From Lachnospiraceae bacterium UBA4317 (GTDB lineage Bacteria > Bacillota_A > Clostridia > Lachnospirales > Lachnospiraceae), in contig DGUF01000058.1 of the NCBI GenBank assembly GCA_002394525.1, positions 1 through 8,975 on the forward strand: 8,975 nt of DNA, given 5' to 3'. Below are positions 5,528-8,975 of this stretch, in pieces. The notes beneath the pieces are model-generated. The model did no database searches. It was not told where the DNA came from and saw only the letters and a program-made list of their open reading frames with translations. The position numbers and the translations under genes are program-made. The first letter of the stretch is position 1. The number at the start of each line of letters is the position of its first letter.

Positions 5528-7108
5528 CCCGGTCGTGTGTCTGTGCTCCGAAGTCGTGATCCTGATATTGGGCGCCTTCTTTTTGGACAGGTCAAGCGAC
5601 CCGTCGGCCCGCAGAGGCCACCAGGCCCCGCCGATCCAGGACCTGCCTGACAGCATGGCGCCGTTCTTTGTGGAAAAATAATAGAATTTCCCGTCGATCA
5701 TCTGCCAGCCGGTCTGCCGGATGCCCAGCCTGCTCATAAAGTATTTCTTACCCTTCAGGGTCAGCCAGCCCTCATAGCGGTAGCCCTTTGCATTGAAATA
5801 GTAATCCGACTTGCCGATCCTCTTCCATCCTCCGGCCAGCCACTTGCCCTTCGCGGTCCTGTAGCGCCAGCCGACGGAATCCTTCTTCCAGCCGCTGTAG
5901 CCGGGGGTCCTGTCCTCGGCCGTCCCGGTCGCCAGCTTTGTTCCGGAAAAGAGCATACGCTTGTCAAGAAAGAGGGGCTGGGCGTCGTTGTAGACCAGGA
6001 CCTGGGTCCGGAGCCTGCCGTCGGAAAGGTTTTTCACCTTGATCCATCTCTTTTTGATATGGCGCTGGGCCGAGACAGAGATCGTATTGTACTGGACCTT
6101 GTAGGTGATGGTCCCATTATAGCGGTTGCCCAGTATATTGTACTTTTTGGCCAGCCTCTTGAGGGTGGAGGAGACGTCCGACGCGGACGCGAACCTCCTG
6201 AACTCGGGGTCCGACTTGTTTTTGTAGGAATAAAAACAATAGCAGGGATTGACCGCCTTTACAAAGGCCTCGGTATTGGAGGTCCATATCCCGTGGTGGT
6301 TGAGCTTGAAGATATCCGCCGACAGATTGACTCCGGAGGCGAGCAGATCTCTCTCAGTTGAAAATTCAATATCTCCGCAGGTCAGAAAGCTCCGTTTTCC
6401 GAGCGTAAACTTCGTGACCAGGGAGCTGTTGTTCTGGTAGCCGATCCCGGTCACATCGTAGGGATCAAATTTGTCCCAGCCCCTGGAATTGTTGTCCCAG
6501 AGAACATTTCCCCTGACAGACCCGACCGAAAAGCTCTTGCCCTTCCTGAGGGCCGTCACCGGGATCCTCTTCCTGTAGGCCGCCGAAGAGATCGTATTAT
6601 AAAAATTGATGTACTTGACACAGCTGTCATAGAGCTTGCGGCGGTGGCTCTTGTTCCAGGGCGTGATGTTTCTGCGCATGGGATCCGGATTGGCCAGATA
6701 AAGGTGCTTCACACGAAAAGAGGAATCCTTGAGGATGGATGCCGCGTAATCACAGTGATCCTCATGGAAATGGGATATATAGAGGCTCAGGTCCCGGACT
6801 CCCTTTGACTTGAGATAGCGCAGAACAGTATTCTGCGAATCCCTGGCCCCCGTGTCCATGAGCAGGTACTGGCCGGCCGACTCCAGTAGGACCGCTTCGC
6901 CATAGACATTGGTGCTGCCCCCCAGGTCGATGCAGGTGATCTTCATATAGGGCGCGCCCGCGGCCTCCGTCCGGACCGCCAGGCTCTTCCCGGCTCCGCC
7001 CGGGACCGGCAGGATCCCGGCGGCCGCGGCCAGGATCGTCAGAGCGCAGACCGAGAGCCTGCGCAGGGCCCTCCGGGCCTTACTGTGTGATGGTGTTTTT
7101 TCCTTCAT
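5519..7108 (-). CDS. Secreted metallo-beta-lactamase-fold hydrolase with cell-wall-binding repeats
   Basis: A 529-residue protein. Residues 1-17 are basic and 18-33 hydrophobic, followed by small residues, giving a probable signal peptide. The catalytic domain (about 54-300) has the metal motif HFHEDH at 113-118, an upstream MDTGA at 84-88, a candidate metal Asp in CGDIE (Asp246), and NHHG at 270-273. This set matches MBL hydrolases of the ComEC-C-terminal/Pce type. Residues about 405-503 hold aromatic/glycine repeats (GWKKDSVGWRY, GGWKRIGKSDYYFN, EGWLTLKGKKYFM, TGWQMIDGKFYYF) typical of choline/cell-wall-binding repeats. The protein is thus probably exported and wall-associated, hydrolysing a phosphoester or similar bond. 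The architecture recalls the pneumococcal phosphorylcholine esterase Pce, but the substrate is an inference. The ATG at 7108 has an AAGGGGG site six bases upstream. The gene lies between heptad repeats and the hairpin cluster, inside a housekeeping neighbourhood. Confidence 0.85.
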   Translation of the reverse strand: MKEKTPSHSKARRALRRLSVCALTILAAAAGILPVPGGAGKSLAVRTEAAGAPYMKITCIDLGGSTNVYGEAVLLESAGQYLLMDTGARDSQNTVLRYLKSKGVRDLSLYISHFHEDHCDYAASILKDSSFRVKHLYLANPDPMRRNITPWNKSHRRKLYDSCVKYINFYNTISSAAYRKRIPVTALRKGKSFSVGSVRGNVLWDNNSRGWDKFDPYDVTGIGYQNNSSLVTKFTLGKRSFLTCGDIEFSTERDLLASGVNLSADIFKLNHHGIWTSNTEAFVKAVNPCYCFYSYKNKSDPEFRRFASASDVSSTLKRLAKKYNILGNRYNGTITYKVQYNTISVSAQRHIKKRWIKVKNLSDGRLRTQVLVYNDAQPLFLDKRMLFSGTKLATGTAEDRTPGYSGWKKDSVGWRYRTAKGKWLAGGWKRIGKSDYYFNAKGYRYEGWLTLKGKKYFMSRLGIRQTGWQMIDGKFYYFSTKNGAMLSGRSWIGGAWWPLRADGSLDLSKKKAPNIRITTSEHRHTTGKK

Positions 7109-7124
7109 TTTTTCCCCCTTGATG

Positions 7125-7330
7125 TAAGCTGTGAGCTGTCAGGTCTTAGCTGTCAGCTGTTAACTGTTAGCTGTTAGTTATTAGCTGTTAGCTCTTAGCT
7201 GTTAGCCCTTTCCCACAAATATCCAGTTCCAAAGCTAAAAGCTAATGGCTAACAGCTTTATCCCCTATCCACGAAATACCAGTTATAAAGCTAAAAGCTA
7301 ATGGCTAAAAGCTAATAGCTAACCCCTAAC
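7125..7330. repeat. Heptameric tandem repeat region in two opposite orientations
   Basis: Bases 7125-7208 read as twelve consecutive 7-base units close to TTAGCTG on the plus strand. Two further clusters in inverse sense, with units like AGCTAAA/AGCTAAT/GGCTAAC, lie at 7233-7260 and 7289-7330. Being inverted to the first block, they can pair with it as one large stem-loop. The last unit runs over the stop codon of the flavoprotein gene (TAG at 7326-7328). No coding potential or clear promoter is seen here. Heptamer arrays are known from other bacteria, for example the STRR elements of cyanobacteria; their role is unclear. Confidence 0.8.
7213..7313. repeat. Two direct copies of a 45-base segment, offset 56 bases
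   Basis: Bases 7213-7257 and 7269-7313 are similar, with 22 identical bases at 7231-7252 and 7287-7308, and a recognisable preceding CCAC...CCAGTT part. The offset of 56 is eight heptads, suggesting the array grew by duplication of a larger block as well as by single units. Confidence 0.7.
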
Positions 7331-8789
7331 AACTTTCTCCCGCCAATCTCCCGGTCGACCAGGCGATCTGCAGATTGAAGCCTCCCGTCTCCGCGTCCAC
7401 GTCCAGGACTTCCCCGGCCGCGTAGAGGCCGCGGACCCTTCTGGACTCCATGGTCGAGGGATTGATCTCGGCGACGGAGATGCCGCCCCGGGTGACGATC
7501 GCTTCATTGTATCCCCGGGGCCCGGTGATCCTGACCGGGATGTTCTTGATCAGGGCCGCAAGGCCGGAGATCTCCCGGTCCGTAAAGGAGGCGGCCCGCC
7601 TGCCCGTGTCCATGCCGGAGAGCTCTGTGACGGCCTCCGCCAGCCGGGCCGGAAAGAGGGGCCGGACAGCCCCGGGGAGATGCCTGTCCGGCGCTGCCAG
7701 AAACTCCCGGGCTATCCTGTCCTCCAGCTGCTGCTGCGTGAGCGCGGGCTTGAGATCCAGCCACAGGTCGAAGCCGTCCGGGTGGGCCAGAAAATCGCAC
7801 TTGCAGGAGGCGGTCAGGATAATGGGGCCGCTGATCCCGAAATGGGTAAAGAGCATTTCTCCGAAGCCCTCGTAGACAGGCTTCTTTTTCTTCTTTTTCC
7901 CGGTCTTTGAGGAGCCGGCCGCAGGGCCCTTTGCAGAAGCCGTTACTTCGCCGGGTCCTGCCGCAGGGCCCGGAGCAGGTGCTGTCTCCCCGCCGGGAAG
8001 GGCCGCGGACTTCTCCGGGGCTGCCGCTCCCGCGTCAGGTCCGGCGTCCCTCTCCGCCGGAAAAATCCTGACCGCGACATTTTTCAGGGCCAGTCCCTGG
8101 AGGCGCCGGCACCAGTCCTCCCTTGTCTCAAAGGGGACCAGGGAGGGGGCTGTGGGCGTCACTGCCATTCCCAGGTCCCGGGCCATGTCCAGGCCGTCTC
8201 CCTCGGATCCGGTCGACGGATAGGACAGGCCTCCTGTGCACAGGATGACCGCGTCCGCCCGGACCTCCCTGCCGTTTTCCAAGCGGACGCCCCTGACGGC
8301 CAGGGCCGGCCCCTTCTTTCTGCCGCCGGCCTTTCCACCCGGAGCGTTTCCCTCTTCAGCGTCCGGCAGGGGATCGGTCAGAATCCTCTGTACGGGCGAC
8401 CGGTAGTTGATCCTGACTCCCAGGGCCTGCAGACGCCGCAGGAGGGCGGCGGTGACATCCGAGGCATGGTCAGAGACGGGAAAGACCCTGCTGCCCCGCT
8501 CCACCTTGACCGGACATCCGTTTTTTACAAAAAAGTCCTTGACCATGTCGTGGTCAAAGCCATATACCGCGCTGTAGAGAAAGCGGTGGTTTCTCGCCAC
8601 ATGGGCAAAGAAGTCCGGTGTATCGCAGTCATTGGTCAGATTGCATCTGCCCTTGCCGGTTATATAGATCTTTTTTCCGGCCTTTTCATTTTTTTCAAAG
8701 ACCGTGACTTGATTTCCTTTTTCGGCGGCAGCGACAGCGGCCATCAGGCCTGCTGCCCCGGCGCCGACCACAATGATATGATCGGGCAT
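7326..8789 (-). CDS. HI0933-family NAD(P)/FAD-dependent oxidoreductase with low-complexity inserts
   Basis: A 487-residue flavoprotein of the HI0933/BaiN-like family (often labelled aminoacetone oxidase family). The FAD-binding GAGAAG is at 9-14 with Glu32 ending the second strand, the family signature TGKGRCNLTN at 44-53, CTGGLSYPSTGSEGDG around 184-199, GEMLFTHFGISGP at 310-322, and a C-terminal FAD-binding stretch (AAGEVLDVDAETGGFNLQ). The cellular substrate of most members is unknown. The family is usually about 400-420 residues; the excess comes from two inserts, about 138-163 (Gly/Lys-rich) and 245-303 (Ala/Pro/Gly-rich, ending in six lysines). The ATG at 8789 follows a modest GGGGGAC site and a good promoter 40 bases upstream. 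In many Clostridia a gene of this family precedes cmk; here a hydrolase gene intervenes. Confidence 0.9.
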   Translation of the reverse strand: MPDHIIVVGAGAAGLMAAVAAAEKGNQVTVFEKNEKAGKKIYITGKGRCNLTNDCDTPDFFAHVARNHRFLYSAVYGFDHDMVKDFFVKNGCPVKVERGSRVFPVSDHASDVTAALLRRLQALGVRINYRSPVQRILTDPLPDAEEGNAPGGKAGGRKKGPALAVRGVRLENGREVRADAVILCTGGLSYPSTGSEGDGLDMARDLGMAVTPTAPSLVPFETREDWCRRLQGLALKNVAVRIFPAERDAGPDAGAAAPEKSAALPGGETAPAPGPAAGPGEVTASAKGPAAGSSKTGKKKKKKPVYEGFGEMLFTHFGISGPIILTASCKCDFLAHPDGFDLWLDLKPALTQQQLEDRIAREFLAAPDRHLPGAVRPLFPARLAEAVTELSGMDTGRRAASFTDREISGLAALIKNIPVRITGPRGYNEAIVTRGGISVAEINPSTMESRRVRGLYAAGEVLDVDAETGGFNLQIAWSTGRLAGESC

Positions 8790-8828
8790 AGGTCCCCCAT
8801 GAAGCTGTTATTGTCTGAGTCTCACGCC

Positions 8829-8857
8829 ATTTTAGCAGTATTCGTTTTCTCTAGCAA
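8829..8857 (-). promoter_or_regulatory. Sigma-A promoter with extended -10 for the flavoprotein gene
   Basis: On the minus strand TTGCTA (8852-8857) and TAAAAT (8829-8834) are 17 bases apart. TGC immediately precedes the -10, forming an extended -10 element. The -35 matches four of six positions and the -10 five of six. The predicted start near 8822 leaves a leader of about 33 bases before the ATG at 8789. It may also be the first promoter of the hydrolase-cmk-ispH-rpsA genes downstream. Confidence 0.7.
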
Positions 8858-8904
8858 TGCTCAATTGATGCGGGCAGCCTCATCCCCTGAAAAAACAGAG
8901 ACGT

Positions 8905-8975
8905 GGAACAAGGGTGAGTGTAACAGGGGGCGTGACAGGGGGTGACAGGGGTGACAAGGGTGTGACAAGGGGACA
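8905..8975. repeat. Irregular GTGACA-rich repeat array, continuing off the window
   Basis: GTGACA followed by a G-run occurs at 8932, 8942, 8951 and 8962, with degenerate copies near 8905 and 8920; spacings are 9 to 15 bases. The array runs into the right edge (GTGACAAGGGGACA). The motif resembles dispersed GTGACA/GGGGACA palindromic elements I recall from clostridial intergenic regions, but family membership cannot be shown from this fragment. The stretch 8858-8904 shows nothing else recognisable. Confidence 0.65.

Noticed and set aside
7281..7310. TATAAC in the heptad region as a -10 box for the hydrolase gene
   Set aside because: The hexamer is fair but no acceptable -35 lies 16-18 bases upstream; the match is likely a by-product of the AT-rich repeats.
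7125..7330. CRISPR array
   Set aside because: Units are only seven bases, directly adjacent, degenerate and without spacers of constant length; no cas genes are in the window.

Overview
The window looks like a chromosomal segment of a GC-rich member of the Clostridia, most likely Lachnospiraceae. This rests on the cmk-ispH-rpsA order, a four-domain ribosomal protein S1 with a short acidic tail, an HI0933-type flavoprotein just upstream, and GGAGG-type ribosome binding sites. The taxon is an inference; there is no rRNA marker. Apart from one partial gene at the left edge, every gene is on the minus strand, so the biological order runs from right to left.

Right to left: a short irregular GTGACA-rich repeat array reaches the right edge (8905-8975). 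A good extended -10 promoter (8829-8857) drives an HI0933-family FAD oxidoreductase (7326-8789) that carries two low-complexity inserts. A block of heptameric repeats (7125-7330) follows. Next is a secreted metallo-beta-lactamase-fold hydrolase with C-terminal cell-wall-binding repeats (5519-7108). A cluster of three small hairpins (5452-5523) separates it from the housekeeping cluster cmk (4740-5411), ispH (3886-4743) and rpsA (2736-3905). cmk and ispH overlap by 4 bases; ispH and rpsA overlap by 20 bases. A near-consensus sigma-A promoter lies inside ispH (4180-4208) and probably gives rpsA its own transcription. A hairpin terminator (2632-2661) ends this unit.

Downstream is a two-gene unit of an NAD-dependent epimerase/dehydratase (1512-2573) and a family 2 glycosyltransferase (506-1498), probably for a surface polysaccharide. 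It converges on the 3' end of a plus-strand cytidylate-kinase-like gene (1-401), which has its own strong terminator (464-501).

The core links CMP phosphorylation, the last step of the MEP isoprenoid pathway, and translation initiation. The secreted hydrolase looks like an accessory gene placed inside an otherwise conserved neighbourhood and bounded by repeats on both sides. No mobile-element gene, CRISPR array, tRNA or rRNA is visible. No gene-free stretch exceeds 300 bases. The most interesting points are the promoter buried in ispH, the unfused but overlapping ispH/rpsA pair, the heptad array, and the wall-anchored hydrolase. I found no clearly new multi-gene system.
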